From the NCBI RefSeq assembly GCF_000237925.1, contig NC_031496.1:32732295-32796294 (forward strand): a DNA stretch of 64,000 bases, given 5' to 3'. A program made the position numbers and the translations under genes. Shown one piece after another: positions 11,501 through 24,000 of the stretch; position 1 is the stretch's first letter; every line of letters begins with the position of its first letter. Below the pieces are notes generated by a model, which searched no databases, had not been told where the DNA came from, and saw nothing but the letters and a program-made list of their open reading frames with translations. The DNA comes from Schistosoma mansoni. Taxonomy: Eukaryota; Platyhelminthes; Trematoda; Strigeidida; Schistosomatidae.

Positions 11501-14500
11501 GAATAAGTGGATCACCAACGACTCAGTAGTGCATACGTTTTTGACTCGACCTCCCTTCGATCCAGCTCCTTTGATTATGTAGATTATTTTAAAGTGGAAT
11601 CCCTTCGGAGAAACATGTTCAGAGTTGATTAGGTGCTCCTGAATTGAACTGGTAACTGTTTCATTCACCTTTTAAAAGTCATGCCGGGCAATATTCTGAA
11701 ATGCGTCTAGAAAGTGATTTATTTTGTAGCCAATGTAACCTGCTTCACATAAGCAAGTGAATTTATAGTTGTATATTCATGTTCCTTTCATTGTGAGCTT
11801 TATTTTGACCCTTGGACTATTATTGTACGATTTATCATTCCTGAGTTATACTCAGTCTATTAATTACTGCTCTATTCACAGCCACATTTGGCTGAATCTT
11901 GTACAAATGTTATTTTCTATTTTATTGGGACGATGTGGTCAGTCTGTTTGCTATACAAACTCAGTATGTTTGAAATATAATGATTCATACCGCAGAGGCT
12001 GTTCTGGATTTAACTGGCTGGGCTATGCAGAAGCAGGACTGATACGTACTCTAAACTGCTCGTACGGTCTTCGTGTGTCATTGTTCCAATCGATAATTCG
12101 CTGCTCTTTGATTGGTAGTCTTATCACGTCATACGTTAACAAGGGCATCTACTCGACCACAACGTACAACAAGTACAGATAACTTTATTTTTCCATTAGT
12201 AAGCATTCACATCAAATTTGTTTTTATATTTTCAGATATTACAGCAGTAAAAAATCTAAAAGGAATCGCACTACAAGATATAATTACGGAAATTCATCCA
12301 TTGATAATGCGTAGTAAGTTTCTTTGTTATTTTGATATTAAATTTTGTTATCTGGTAATCAAATATGTCCTAACAATCTTTAACATCACTATCTTAACTA
12401 CTACAAAATTCAAGTTAGATTATTTATTTATTTAAACACATAAATATTGGTACAAAGGGGACACCAGATATATATGCACCACACAAATCTCATTTGATTT
12501 GTGTGAGGGCTGTGATACTGTTCGGGTGCCCAAACCAAAGCAGATGGTTTTCTTAGGGGACCACACCCGGAGCCTTTGACCTAAAGATCTGATCCACAAG
12601 GCAGTGTAGCATCGTGAGGAGATGCAGTCCCATGGTAGCCGGTGACCAACGATTGATTCATACGCCATTTGATCCTTCAGGATCCTGGAGCCCATGTGCA
12701 CCATTGGTTTGGAGTTAGGGTTTTCCAACTCCTCTAGGTGGACTCTTCGTGTCCATCGGACCGGTCAAAGCGTCGGAAATTCGGTTTTCGTCTTCTCAAT
12801 TTCGTAAAGAACAGTAATGCCACGAGAAGGCAGTGAGTAGGACTTCCCTGATAGAGGCTATATACGCGTGGCCATGTGAGAGCGTTTGGAGAGGGAGAGC
12901 TGACTCTCCATACTGTCAGCCGTACCAGGGCATTTGAGGGCAACCAAATATTTATTGTTGGAATGCCTGGTTAGTTTCATTCTTTGAACACTAAGTCCAT
13001 AGATCTTATCGGTAACTTCTCTGTTATCTACGTATTTGTTATACCGTGTGCTTGAGTGCGTGCCCTGTTTAGTATACGAACGCCCAATTAGAGAGCAGTG
13101 AAATTATTGATCGCCCAATGATACACAAAGGCCGTGTGAGCAGTCTTGAGTACTACTCGGTCCTGCTATCTGCCTAGCCCAGCCAGTTAAGTCCAGAGCA
13201 CCAATAACAGCCTCTGTAATATGAATAATTATTCACAAATATACTGGCTTTATATACCAATTAAACAGATCACATCGTACCATAAAATAGAAAGTAACAT
13301 ATGTACAAGATTTGGTCAAATGTGTCTGTGAATAGGGGGAACATTTATCAATAGACTGGGGATAACTCAGGAATGGTAAATCGAATAATAATAGTCTATG
13401 GGTCGAAATAAAGCTCATAATAAAGGGGACACGAATATGAATAGTCTAGTTACTTAAGAAATATNNNNNNNNNNNNNNNNNNNNNNNNNNNNNNNNNNNN
13501 NNNNNNNNNNNNNNNNNNNNNNNNNNNNNNNNNNNNNNNNNNNNNNNNNNNNNNNNNNNNNNNNNNNNNNNNNNNNNNNNNNNNNNNNNNNNNNNNNNNN
13601 NNNNNNNNNNNNNNNNNNNNNNNNNNNNNNNNNNNNNNNNNNNNNNNNNNNNNNNNNNNNNNNNAAAACACTTCTGAAACTTATTTTGTCAAATGGTCAC
13701 GGATCATTTAAGTGCGGGTACCGCAAAATCCAAAAAAATGTAATAACACAGCAGCTAGATGCCGTTCCACTTACGAACAACAGTTGGGATATAACAGTCA
13801 TACCTGCTTGAAACGACTGCTTTCATACGTTAAACGGAGAACTGCTGCACGAAAATTCTGATGTACTATCTGAATCAGACCTGGTCAGCGCTGAGACTTT
13901 ATCAAGCTATTTCAGTGAAGTATACCCTACGGGTATGGGTAATAATACTTGTCATAACCACACTACTGAGATACCGGCTATAGGGCCTGTATATTAGACC
14001 AGGGAGACTACACTTCAGTTGATCATCAACCTCAGATATAGCGAGAAAACGGGGCCCGGCGGGCTACATTCACGATTATTGTCATTTTTATTGAAGATTA
14101 TTCCAAGTCCACCCATGAGAATCTCCAATATGTCTATTCACTACACTCAACTGTCTAGCGATTGGAAAGATGCTGTAGTTAATCCTAAACTCTAAGATGG
14201 TCAGAGGCAGATGTTATCTGATTACCAACCGGTCAGCCCAATCAACATAGTATTTAAGATTCCTAAAAAGATTATTCGGGCTAAGTCACTAAGTCACATA
14301 GAATCATACAATTTGTTTACTACTGAGCAAAACGGGGTCCGAAATACACATTCATTTTTGACCAACCTACTTATTGGGAGAGGGGACTGGACAGCAGCCT
14401 TAGATAACTGTCTGTCTGTCAATGTGATATTCATAGACTTTAGAAAAGCATTTAACAGGATCTCTCACCTAGGTCTTATGCAGAAGCTCTCCAGCTTCGT

Positions 14501-17500
14501 AAGTACAAGTGCTGTATAGGAATAGATAGTGAACTTCTTATGTGACTGATAATTTTGATCAGCAAGCTGACCTGGACGAATATGTCAGATGGTCCCAATG
14601 TATGGGCATAGAAGTTGATCATAAAAGGAGTGTGCTCACATACATAGGACAAAGTAACAGTTACTAGTATACTATCGACAGTACATCTCTTCCATGTTGC
14701 AGTAATACAAGGTATTGCAGGTAACGGTAAGTCACAACTCGAAAACAACTACGCATCGCAACGCAGAAGCTGTCAAACGGTTTCGTGAAGGGTCTGTAGA
14801 TGGCGTCCAGTCGCGACTGACTATGATCACCACTAAAGGAAGATTACGTGCCAGATATCGAGTTGGATCCCCCGGTAGGCCAAAACCAGAAGGCTGTTGA
14901 CGGTTGAAATAAAATATATTTGTTGGCGATCTCGTGGTATTGGAAGAATACCGAGACGTGCCAAAGTTTACAAGCAGAACTGCCGAGAGTAAGCGAGTTT
15001 GTGCAAGGTCACAGGCAACGAAAGGGAAAGTCTTTTTTGTGCAGTTAAACAAACAAGCACAGTAAAACAATCACTGGTACAATTGGTTATAATGATAATT
15101 GTTTCCATCATACCAATCACATTCTCGTCACAAGAGCAGGTCATTACTGGAGCTTCCCGCTAGAAAGGTTTTACACTTTCGGTACGTAGTGGTTTCGTTC
15201 GTGGGGCTGATTGGCAAAGGTGCGATTGTAGGACGAAGGCGTTGGCAGAACAGGGAGCGATCCTTGATCCTGGGGTCGCCACGAAGGGTCCTTTACGTAG
15301 AACGGTACCAAGAGAACCGTGCTGCAATTGTTGCTCGAGTTAGCGTGCCACACCAGAGTGGTTCATATCCAGAATCTGAAGATTGCGTTCATGGGGGTCC
15401 GGACCAGAAAACGCTGCGGACGTAGGACGGAACCACATTGAGCCAAGAAACCATGAGCGATCATAATAACCAGGTTCGGGACCAAATGTGTGCCAGACCT
15501 AATCGGAGCCAGAAACATCGACTGAGCGTGTTGACAAGAGTGTGGGTGACCAGGCTAGCTCACGCCAAGGCTGAGTGAAGTCGACGGTACCAACGGGGCG
15601 ATGGTCGGAGGCATGAGCTAAGGGTGAACAAGAAAATCAAAGGGAAAGAGAAAAGTGTAGCATGCTTGTAGTATAAGGATGGAGTCCTACACCGTATCCG
15701 TTGTTGGCTGAGAAGTTAGTCGCGAAAGCGTACGGGTACGCGTACTCGGTGACCGGAACGTGAGACGATAGTCTCGTTCGTACATCGTGGGACTTCAATC
15801 TCATCAATCACGTTCCCGTAACAATAGAAGGTCACTACCACTACTACCACTGGGAAACTGTAAGAATTATCATAGATACACCAACCCGCTAACGTTATTA
15901 TTGAGGACTGAAACCTTCAAACACAGGAAAAAAACTTGAAGTCACTTTTCGAAAAACTAACAGCTCTCCTGTTCTTTACCACTAATATTTATTCAGATCT
16001 CAAGGATTACTCATTTCTCTGATTCTGCCGAACAAAGTATGAAGTTTGAGATTTGTTAGTGCAACAACTTTTATCGCANNNNNNNNNNNNNNNNNNNNNN
16101 NNNNNNNNNNNNNNNNNNNNNNNNNNNNNNNNNNNNNNNNNNNNNNNNNNNNNNNNNNNNNNNNNNNNNNNNNNNNNNNNNNNNNNNNNNNNNNNNNNNN
16201 NNNNNNNNNNNNNNNNNNNNNNNNNNNNNNNNNNNNNNNNNNNNNNNNNNNNNNNNNNNNNNNNNNNNNNNNNNNNNNCATATGTGCAGACGTACATCGA
16301 AGGTGACATTTTGCCTCGACATGTATCTCCAATAATGTCTATTATATATCGTATTAATACTTTTTGACTGATGTTAAGTACCTAAAAAATAATTAAAATA
16401 ACTCTTCGTATCGTTGAATAAAAAAAAATAGAACTCAGTGAAGAAAATTTCCCTTAACAGAATCGTTTACTCTAGCTGTACATTCGTATTTGCAGTTGTA
16501 TGGTAAATATACATCTATGGAAAGATAAAAAAGATTGCACCATAAAGTTATTCGAGACTCCAATTATCAAATGAAGTTACGTAATAGTCAGGGGGTTAAA
16601 GAAGAAGAGAAGGATGAAAATAATTTACTGGTCAAAATTATAAAAGATAATTTTCCCCTTAACAAAAAACGAGAAACATAAGGGTCATAATAATAACAAA
16701 ATAATAATCATGAAAAATTGTTAAATGATACTGATTTTAAAAATACAAAGAAACAGGACCAAAAAATACTAGAGAAAGGGATTAGGACCAAGGAAGAATG
16801 AGAGGTTGGACGTATCGTTTTTGCACTCAGAGTTCGGACTTGAATAAGTGGATCACCAACGACTCAGTAGTGCATACGTTTTTGACTCGACCTCCCTTCG
16901 ATCCAGCTCCTTTGATTATGTAGATTATTTTAAAGTGGAATCCCTTCGGAGAAACATGTTCAGAGTTGATTAGGTGCTCCTGAATTGAACTGGTAACTGT
17001 TTCATTCACCTTTTAAAAGTCATGCCGGGCAATATTCTGAAATGCGTCTAGAAAGTGATTTATTTTGTAGCCAATGTAACCTGCTTCACATAAGCAAGTG
17101 AATTTATAGTTGTATATTCATGTTCCTTTCATTGTGAGCTTTATTTTGACCCTTGGACTATTATTGTACGATTTATCATTCCTGAGTTATACTCAGTCTA
17201 TTAATTACTGCTCTATTCACAGCCACATTTGGCTGAATCTTGTACAAATGTTATTTTCTATTTTATTGGGACGATGTGGTCAGTCTGTTTGCTATACAAA
17301 CTCAGTATGTTTGAAATATAATGATTCATACCGCAGAGGCTGTTCTGGATTTAACTGGCTGGGCTATGCAGAAGCAGGACTGATACGTACTCTAAACTGC
17401 TCGTACGGTCTTCGTGTGTCATTGTTCCAATCGATAATTCGCTGCTCTTTGATTGGTAGTCTTATCACGTCATACGTTAACAAGGGCATCTACTCGACCA

Positions 17501-20052
17501 CAACGTACAACAAGTACAGATAACTTTATTTTTCCATTAGTAAGCATTCACATCAAATTTGTTTTTATATTTTCAGATATTACAGCAGTAAAAAATCTAA
17601 AAGGAATCGCACTACAAGATATAATTACGGAAATTCATCCATTGATAATGCGTAGTAAGTTTCTTTGTTATTTTGATATTAAATTTTGTTATCTGGTAAT
17701 CAAATATGTCCTAACAATCTTTAACATCACTATCTTAACTACTACAAAATTCAAGTTAGATTATTTATTTATTTAAACACATAAATATTGGTACAAAGGG
17801 GACACCAGATATATATGCACCACACAAATCTCATTTGATTTGTGTGAGGGCTGTGATACTGTTCGGGTGCCCAAACCAAAGCAGATGGTTTTCTTAGGGG
17901 ACCACACCCGGAGCCTTTGACCTAAAGATCTGATCCACAAGGCAGTGTAGCATCGTGAGGAGATGCAGTCCCATGGTAGCCGGTGACCAACGATTGATTC
18001 ATACGCCATTTGATCCTTCAGGATCCTGGAGCCCATGTGCACCATTGGTTTGGAGTTAGGGTTTTCCAACTCCTCTAGGTGGACTCTTCGTGTCCATCGG
18101 ACCGGTCAAAGCGTCGGAAATTCGGTTTTCGTCTTCTCAATTTCGTAAAGAACAGTAATGCCACGAGAAGGCAGTGAGTAGGACTTCCCTGATAGAGGCT
18201 ATATACGCGTGGCCATGTGAGAGCGTTTGGAGAGGGAGAGCTGACTCTCCATACTGTCAGCCGTACCAGGGCATTTGAGGGCAACCAAATATTTATTGTT
18301 GGAATGCCTGGTTAGTTTCATTCTTTGAACACTAAGTCCATAGATCTTATCGGTAACTTCTCTGTTATCTATAGCATGAATAGAATTCTTTTTTAGGTAT
18401 CTAAAAATACAGTTGGTTTTGTGGATAGTTTTAATGATTTAACACAATGACTACAAAACATATAAAGAACAACTACTTAAAACTGGTCCATTTGCAAACT
18501 GTTAGAAGGGAAAAATAAACATGTTTGGAATCAAAATCCTAGCATTTGATGAGTAGAACTAAACACCAAACTGATCACTAGGTTGATTATTAAGTCACAA
18601 TATTTGGTCACGTGATACATGAAACCAAATTATCCATCTAGCAATCAAGAACGAAATATAGTCCAGAGAAAACAGTCTTTTGTCTTAATACAAAGCAGTT
18701 AGCAAATAGATTCAGATTAAGACTAGATGAAGTCCTTTTTATGCATAAGATGGTTTTTCATATTTAGTATATCTTTACTTGTTGACCAATCATGGCTTAC
18801 TGTGATCGCTATATCACCAACCATTTTTTTAACAGCAACAAATTAATCATTGAATACAGGCTCAAAATGCACAAAAAACAATGGCCTATAGGTTGTTGAA
18901 TACATATTGCTGACTGATATGTGAGGAGTGCTAACTCACACAAAATTTTGGACAAAGACTTCTCAGCACTTGTCTCTGATCACATAATACCTAAATATCT
19001 AATGTTCCCACCAAATTGGAAAATAAAACAATTTCTCCTTCGTGAAAAATTGTCAATAATTTCTTGTGATCTGTTTAGTTTGTATATTGTTTTTTGACTA
19101 GAAACCAGTCAATCATTGTTAACGTACAGTAAAACCTGGGACAGATGTATGTTAGCAAAAGTTGTCATACTGCATTTTTAACTGGAATTGTATTCGGTTA
19201 GTTCTTGCGAGTGGTTAACAGGATTTACCGATTACAGTGTGATCAAAATAACATTTCAAGCAAAGATGGATAATGGCTAACAGTGGAATCAAGGACGCGC
19301 GTTTCGTCCTATTTAGGACTCGCCAGCTGGATGTACCTGCATCTCAGAATTAATGTTCACTCTGGGACTCGAACCCAGTACCGTTCACTTCAAACTCCAT
19401 CGCGTTATCCACTTAGCTACTGAGTCCTGATAGCCACTTACTTGTGCAATGGGGTGAAGTTTAAATTCTCTTGATATTGTTTGGTTAAATTTCCCCATTG
19501 ACGTTTAGGACTACAATAAGAGACTGATCAATTGCAGTCCTAAACGTCAATGGGAAAATTCAACCAAACAAGCTGTATGTACATCGTAGGCAAGTTTACT
19601 AGATATATAGCCTTTAGTTACAAATTTCAGTATATTTGTTATGTGGTTACCAGTGAAGATTTGAACAAGCATTTTGTCTTAACCTGAGACTCATCAATTG
19701 TATGTACATATACACACCGAGACTGGAGTCGGGTACCTATCTCTTCAAACGTAAATGTGTTTTATTCCCTAACCTACTAAGTATCCCGTCCAATTTCTTC
19801 ATTTAAGTTACATTGATATGATGAACATTTAATTTTTCTGGTATCTATTCAACATTTCAGTTTTTGTTTTTCAATTATTTTCTTAATTGTTATTTAGTTG
19901 ATTTGCCGGATAAAATACGTTGTGATTTATTAATTGCGTTATCTGATATAGAAAATCGTATGTCACAAGGAGCATCAGAAAGATTACAATTGGGTGCATT
20001 TGTTTCAGCATTTACTCGAGCGAAAATAGCACTAGAGTCCAAGATTTCCTAA
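8568..20052 (+). CDS. RFC5: Replication factor C subunit 5 (clamp-loader small subunit), ten exons
   Basis: Exons: 8568-8581, 8616-8680, 8716-8849, 8881-8960, 8993-9066, 9096-9255, 9287-9368, 10416-10545, 12236-12313 (or its duplicate 17577-17654) and 19898-20052. They total 972 bases, 323 residues plus TAA, with every phase closing and every intron GT...AG. The protein starts [17 protein letters not shown]; Walker A GPPGTGKT is at residues 43-50, LNASDDRG at 72-79, Walker B LDEAD at 106-110 and the SRC motif at 149-151. These are the hallmarks of AAA+ RFC small subunits, and the wording is closest to human RFC5. It loads PCNA on primed DNA in the nucleus. Introns 1-6 are only 29-35 bp; introns 7-9 are 1 kb or more and hold mobile elements. 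AATAAA lies 37 bases after the stop. The real locus is probably about 5.3 kb shorter, because 11277-16554 looks like redundant assembly. Confidence 0.95.
9369..10415 (+). other. RFC5 intron 7
   Basis: 1047-bp AT-rich intron, GT at 9369 and AG at 10414-10415. I see no RNA gene or named repeat in it. Confidence 0.8.
11277..11476. other. Assembly gap (200 N) in RFC5 intron 8
   Basis: The flanks match 16554 and about 16818, so the missing bases are probably those present at 16555-16817 (about 263 bases). Confidence 0.95.
11480..12180 (-). mobile_element. Penelope-like element 3' part with GIY-YIG endonuclease remnant (copy 1)
   Basis: Minus-strand translation reads [13 protein letters not shown], then, after a frame break, [12 protein letters not shown] and [21 protein letters not shown] (11486-11668). 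This is the GIY-YIG nuclease layout of Penelope-like elements: a Cys pair, GYIG, an EHL...H helix, and a TxExxxIxLFKP-like end. It is broken. It lies antisense in RFC5 intron 8. The region 11770-12170 beside it is noncoding and recurs inverted at about 13029-13464. Confidence 0.65.
12430..12950 (-). mobile_element. Unnamed retroposon with (AAATA)n-type tail, copy in RFC5 intron
   Basis: About 520 bases reading head to tail on the minus strand and ending in a TTTATT-rich tail (12421-12435 on the plus strand). The same sequence runs on the plus strand at 44613-45140, where it has a clean target-site duplication, and is copied with the duplicated block at 17771-18291. No protein motif is visible. 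Confidence 0.7.
13029..13464 (+). repeat. Inverted, diverged copy of 11770-12170
   Basis: On the reverse strand this matches the noncoding PLE-associated sequence at about 11770-12170 (shared CTGGCTGGGC, CAGGAC and TACTC words) with clear divergence. It forms the end of the short contig 11477-13464 and is absent at the equivalent place after 18369. Confidence 0.6.
13465..13664. other. Assembly gap (200 N)
   Basis: A 200-N join between the short contig 11477-13464 and the second copy of the RFC5 5' flank. Contig order is doubtful here, since upstream flank follows an internal exon. Confidence 0.95.
13665..16078. repeat. Duplicated block, copy 2 of 6278-8513
   Basis: Begins and ends at contig edges. 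Relative to copy 1 it has scattered substitutions and about 175 extra bases at 15243-15417. It ends 54 bases short of where the RFC5 start codon would be. Confidence 0.85.
13678..14519 (+). mobile_element. CR1/jockey-like LINE, reverse transcriptase fragment (copy 2)
   Basis: Same RT fragment as 6290-7135 with point differences; 14211-14519 again reads [14 protein letters not shown] through [13 protein letters not shown]. Inactive. Confidence 0.65.
16079..16278. other. Assembly gap (200 N)
   Basis: The left flank equals the sequence ending at 8513 and the right flank equals that starting at 11000, so the second copy lacks the counterpart of 8514-10999 (RFC5 exons 1-8). Confidence 0.95.
16818..18369. 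repeat. Duplicated block, copy B of 11477-13028
   Basis: Contains a second RFC5 exon 9 (17577-17654), the Penelope-like remnant (16827-17520) and the tailed retroposon (17771-18291). It sits in the longer contig that carries on to RFC5 exon 10, so it is probably the true copy. Confidence 0.9.
17577..17654 (+). CDS. RFC5: Second copy of RFC5 exon 9 (78 bp)
   Basis: Identical to 12236-12313, with the same TTTTCAG acceptor and GTAAGT donor. It encodes [19 protein letters not shown] and onward. Probably the same exon assembled twice. Including both copies would insert 26 residues twice while keeping frame, so gene predictors may wrongly use both. Confidence 0.85.
18370..19255 (+). other. RFC5 intron 9, first part
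   Basis: AT-rich intron sequence without a recognised element. Confidence 0.5.
19256..19535 (-). mobile_element. Smalpha-type hammerhead retroposon (family A), degenerate
   Basis: Reverse orientation: tRNA-like part with the box-B word GGGTTCGAGTCC, then a hammerhead region with GAAAC and a GTCC/GGAC stem II. The core reads CTGGCGA, so the invariant A6 is lost and it should not cleave. It lies antisense in RFC5 intron 9 and runs into a palindrome at 19479-19570. Confidence 0.8.
19479..19570. repeat. Inverted repeat (hairpin-forming) at the end of a Smalpha copy
   Basis: Arms 19479-19517 and 19532-19570 are near-perfect reverse complements (TTTAGGACT against AGTCCTAAA at their inner ends), separated by about 14 bases. 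Each arm is the Smalpha spacer, so two copies are joined tail to tail. Confidence 0.8.
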
Positions 20053-20088
20053 ACAAGAGTTCTCTATTTCAATGTTATTCCTATGTTT

Positions 20089-20094
20089 AATAAA
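20089..20094 (+). promoter_or_regulatory. RFC5 polyadenylation signal AATAAA
   Basis: Canonical AATAAA starting 37 bases after the RFC5 TAA, in the sense strand. Confidence 0.7.
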
Positions 20095-20379
20095 TCAATG
20101 ATTGTAAATCGTATGTCTTTTCTTGAAATTGGTAATATCTCTAGTTTATCGTTCTTGTAAACGTGTTATCATAGACATTCTCATCATCTGACTTAACAAG
20201 AATCAATTTCCTACCACGAGATTCTCTTATCGACTTGGAATACGTAAATGGTATATTTCCGTTTGTGGAGACTCTGGATAAGTGCAGTCTTCTGACTGTC
20301 TTAAACAACAATGTAAAGGTGTTTTGGATGCGTTTCTCCCCTTCTAAATGCGAAATGTTGCTTTAGAAACTTTGCCTCA

Positions 20380-21005
20380 GCATCTAAACCGGTGATAGTG
20401 ATTGAAGTAGTTGAGTTTGTGGATTACTTCACTTATCTTGGACGTCTCATCAGTTCATATGGGTTGACGTCTGACGAAATCTGGACACAGATCCAGAAAC
20501 CCAAGCTGGTTCTTGTCAATTTGCGTCACTTGTGTTGTAAGCGAGATATCCGTTTGTCTACTAAAGGACGAGCTTAATACACAGTAGTTCACACCACCCT
20601 ACCGTGTGGTTGTAAAACATGGCATTTAAAATTATATGATATACGTAGGTTACTATTATATCATTATAGATGACTTCGAAGCATTGCTGGGGTTATAGAT
20701 AGGATACAAGGTAAAGTTGACAAATCGGTTGATGATGTAGTGAATAGTCGTCGAATGAAATGGATGTCACATTTACCATAGTTATCCAAACACTGCCTAC
20801 TTCGATGGACGATGTTTTCAGGTGTATGAGAGGGTTACGAGGGAACTGTAAAACGACGACATGGTAGCAGTCCATGAAATCAATTACTGTTGAACTGAAC
20901 ATTGTAATTAGATGCAGACTATGTGGTTGTGGTCAGCGTGATTATCGTAACCAATGGTTAGAGACTGAATGACTCTGACCTGAATTGTTCGCAATGGTGA
21001 AGCTG
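20380..21005 (+). mobile_element. LINE C-terminal fragment
   Basis: The 20392-20577 stretch reads VEFVDYFTYLGRLIS and LVNLRHLCCKRDIRLSTKGRA. This is the FTYLGSLIS...LRHLWRRRDIRLSIKGR region that follows the RT in schistosome non-LTR elements. Downstream DNA to about 21005 follows the same C-terminal region with many breaks. It lies just past RFC5; clade not decided. Confidence 0.65.
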
Positions 21006-24000
21006 CATCCACTGTCTCCCCTTAAAACCTGTAGCTGGATTCCTCACGATTTTTCTTTTTGTCGCACTAGTTTATTCACTTCCTAATCTTTTTTTATTAC
21101 CACCAATATTACCTCTATTGCTCTGAGCTTTGCCCTGACATTTTCATCTCGGTAAGCTAATGGTGTATGGGAACTTGGACCGACGTACACATGTATCAGG
21201 CTCTTTGTCGCCTTTGACTGACTGAATGTCGCTTAGTTTAGATTGACTATTTCTAGATCACTTGTTCAGTCAGTCGTAATCACCTTAAGACCCGCTACAG
21301 ATGTACATTCCCTCAAGTTACTACATAACCTCAACCCAGCAAGATTAAGATGAATGGCAAAGTAGTTTATTTAAAGGTAGTAATAATAATGATAAGAAAT
21401 TTAATATTGGAAATGCTTTGAAGAGGAACAAACTCGCAAAATAAGGCATGCGGAAGAATTTTAAAATTCCCAATTTAAGTGAAAATGAAGGATGAGTTCC
21501 GCCTGCGTTATCAATCATCGCGCGAACCTTAACCAAATGGTCAGTAGATACATAATTCAGGATAAGTGTGCTAATATATGAATGATAGTAATGTATCTGC
21601 GAGACCTACATTACTTAGTTACTCTAAATCCAGATGTATTGTGTCTCCAAGACTCCCGTCAATATATCCGAGACTAGAAATTAGCCCCAACTCTAGGCTA
21701 TTGCTAACCCTCCTTAAATCTACCCATTATTCAGTGGTTCAATATGAGTGAGATTTTCTTCGGCCACCTCAGGCAATGTACATTAACGTTAACGAATACA
21801 CTACTTTACCTGCCTGGAACCCTACGCTTGGATATTAATAATTATTTTCTTCCCGATTGTGATAGGCCAGAGGTTCATAAACACTGATTACTTGGTAGAC
21901 TTATATGGGGTTTAAAATTACGTACAGTTATGTGCCACACCTAGGTCAAGGTATGTGACGAGTGTCAGCAGGTACAAACATCCATTCTCCAGGAACCTCA
22001 CGAGCATCCCAACGAGGAATGACTATATGTATCTAATGCTTCCAACTTGCTCCAGTTGTATGTAAAAATACAAACTCTCTGGTTGAAACTCATAAGACAA
22101 TCAAATAATCCGTAGTTATATGTACGCTCTTAGCATTGGCATAGTCTTAAGCATTGTATTGTTCATTATTTCTATAGGTTTTCACTTCTGTAGATTTATT
22201 GGATAACTATTATTTTTATTTCTTCCCCTTGTTGAGCTGACGACAAACGAAGAATAACAGATTACAGCCTGTCAAATATATACATTAATTCAGGCCACCA
22301 TAATTCACATTGGCTCACTAAGAGGGAAAACAAATTAACAAAAGGCGTAGAATAATACTGTGTTGGTAACTAGAGAAAAGAGGAATAACGCTTCTTCGCC
22401 ATCTCCAGATATCAATAAGCTATCTTATCCACCACAGTTAGATAGGTTGCATTTCCACACAAAAATCTGACCATCGGTTATTGAGCGACCTTAGTTCAGT
22501 TACATTACTCAAAGGGACTTTCGGCCAGTTACTAATTGTCTTCAAGACAAGGAAAAGCTATCGTCGGATGTCTATGAGTAGACTCACAATTCGGGACAAC
22601 ACATAGCCAATGACCAGGAACCTTAGAAATTGTTGATCAAGCGGTACTTAACAATAGGATTGTTACAACGATCGATATCAGTTGGACTGAGTCACGAACG
22701 CCAGGACTATGACTAGTATCTCGATCAATTAAACTGCCACTTCTGGTCGAACAATCTAGTTCCCTGGCCTTTTAAGACTAGACTGAGAAACATAACCTGC
22801 TAGACTTCGAGCCAGTGGTGGTTTTGGAACTACGATATGCTCCAGAATGACGAAAGAGTTGATTGTGTTACTTCTTCACAATAGTTTGAAAATTTAGCTG
22901 CTAAATACAATGCATGAGATCTGAGGGACATATCGTATGAACAGGACATACAACAGATGGAAAACTGGAATAAGTTCAAGTGGCTAGATCGACAAACCCA
23001 CCCGTGTCTACATACAGATGTACGCAACCACTAGCCACTTTCATTGAGAACGATTTTGGCCGTTCAAAACAAATAACGTACGCCCCGAGCTCGCAATATA
23101 AGGACTGGAAGCTTAACATTGCAGCCACCAAGTCCTCAGAATCATGACCGACAACCATCAGTGCGGAATATTAAATAACAGCCGTATTTTGTTTTGGTCT
23201 GTAACTGATATATGGGACGCGTTTGATTAAAGAAAGCCCCTTATTTTGAAACTATGGACGTCTTTTGTTTTCGAGACTTATAGCCTGGTCTTTTCGGGTA
23301 GGATGATTCCTAAGGGAACAGTTGTCAACGCTACGCCAAACCACGTTTCAGATGACTCCAAAAAGCTGTATCATATACTCAAAAGATGATAAGCGTAAAC
23401 ATAGGTTGTTTATCGTAACACTAGGCGAACCATGATAGACTGAATGGAAATAGAAACTGATGAAATATTAGTGGGACAATATCTCATGAAGATGTTCAAC
23501 ATGGGAACAATAACTTGGACATTATGATGACGCAGTAAGTAAACGGCATCCATTGAGACAGATAATGCATGGTTAAGTCGCTCAACGAAATCATGCTGAC
23601 TACTATATTGAAATACTGATTATAAACTACGCTGTGTTGACAGTACACTAAAATTCACTCAACTTTATAAAGTTCAGGCCGAAATTTTACTGAAGCTTAA
23701 ATAGCATTTTCCATTAAACCTCGAAACTCAGAATCCAGTGACTGTTGGATAACTGAACGGGACATTTGATTAGCGATCGCAAAGAATAATATGATAATAG
23801 GCAATGAATTAGAAATGTTCGGTGTAGGTTGTTAATTAATGATCACTTATTACGAACTGTTTGTGCTTGACAGATGGTGAGATGCTACATTACCTAAAGA
23901 TTTTGCAACACTAATCATGGCAAACTACAGTATAAGCTCCATCAAACTGATAAGAAAATACTCATACTTGATCAGTTTCCATCATTTCAACGGCTAACCA

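Larger units (their letters stand above)
11477..13028. repeat. Duplicated block, copy A (copy B at 16818-18369)
   Basis: This 1.55-kb block, including RFC5 exon 9, is repeated at a constant offset of 5341 bases with no difference I could find by eye. The two then diverge at once after the word GTTATCTA. Zero divergence over 1.5 kb of mostly noncoding DNA points to overlapping contigs rather than an old duplication. Confidence 0.9.

Noticed and set aside
11769-12182. 137-residue frame present twice (also 17110-17523) as a membrane protein gene
   Set aside because: It lies opposite a Penelope-like remnant in an RFC5 intron. The two copies are the same assembled segment, and the inverted relative at 13.0-13.4 kb does not keep the frame.
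19380-19450. True tRNA genes at the A/B-box-like sequences
   Set aside because: All such sites are followed by hammerhead and retroposon sequence and occur in many dispersed copies, so they are tRNA-like heads of retroposons, not functional tRNAs.
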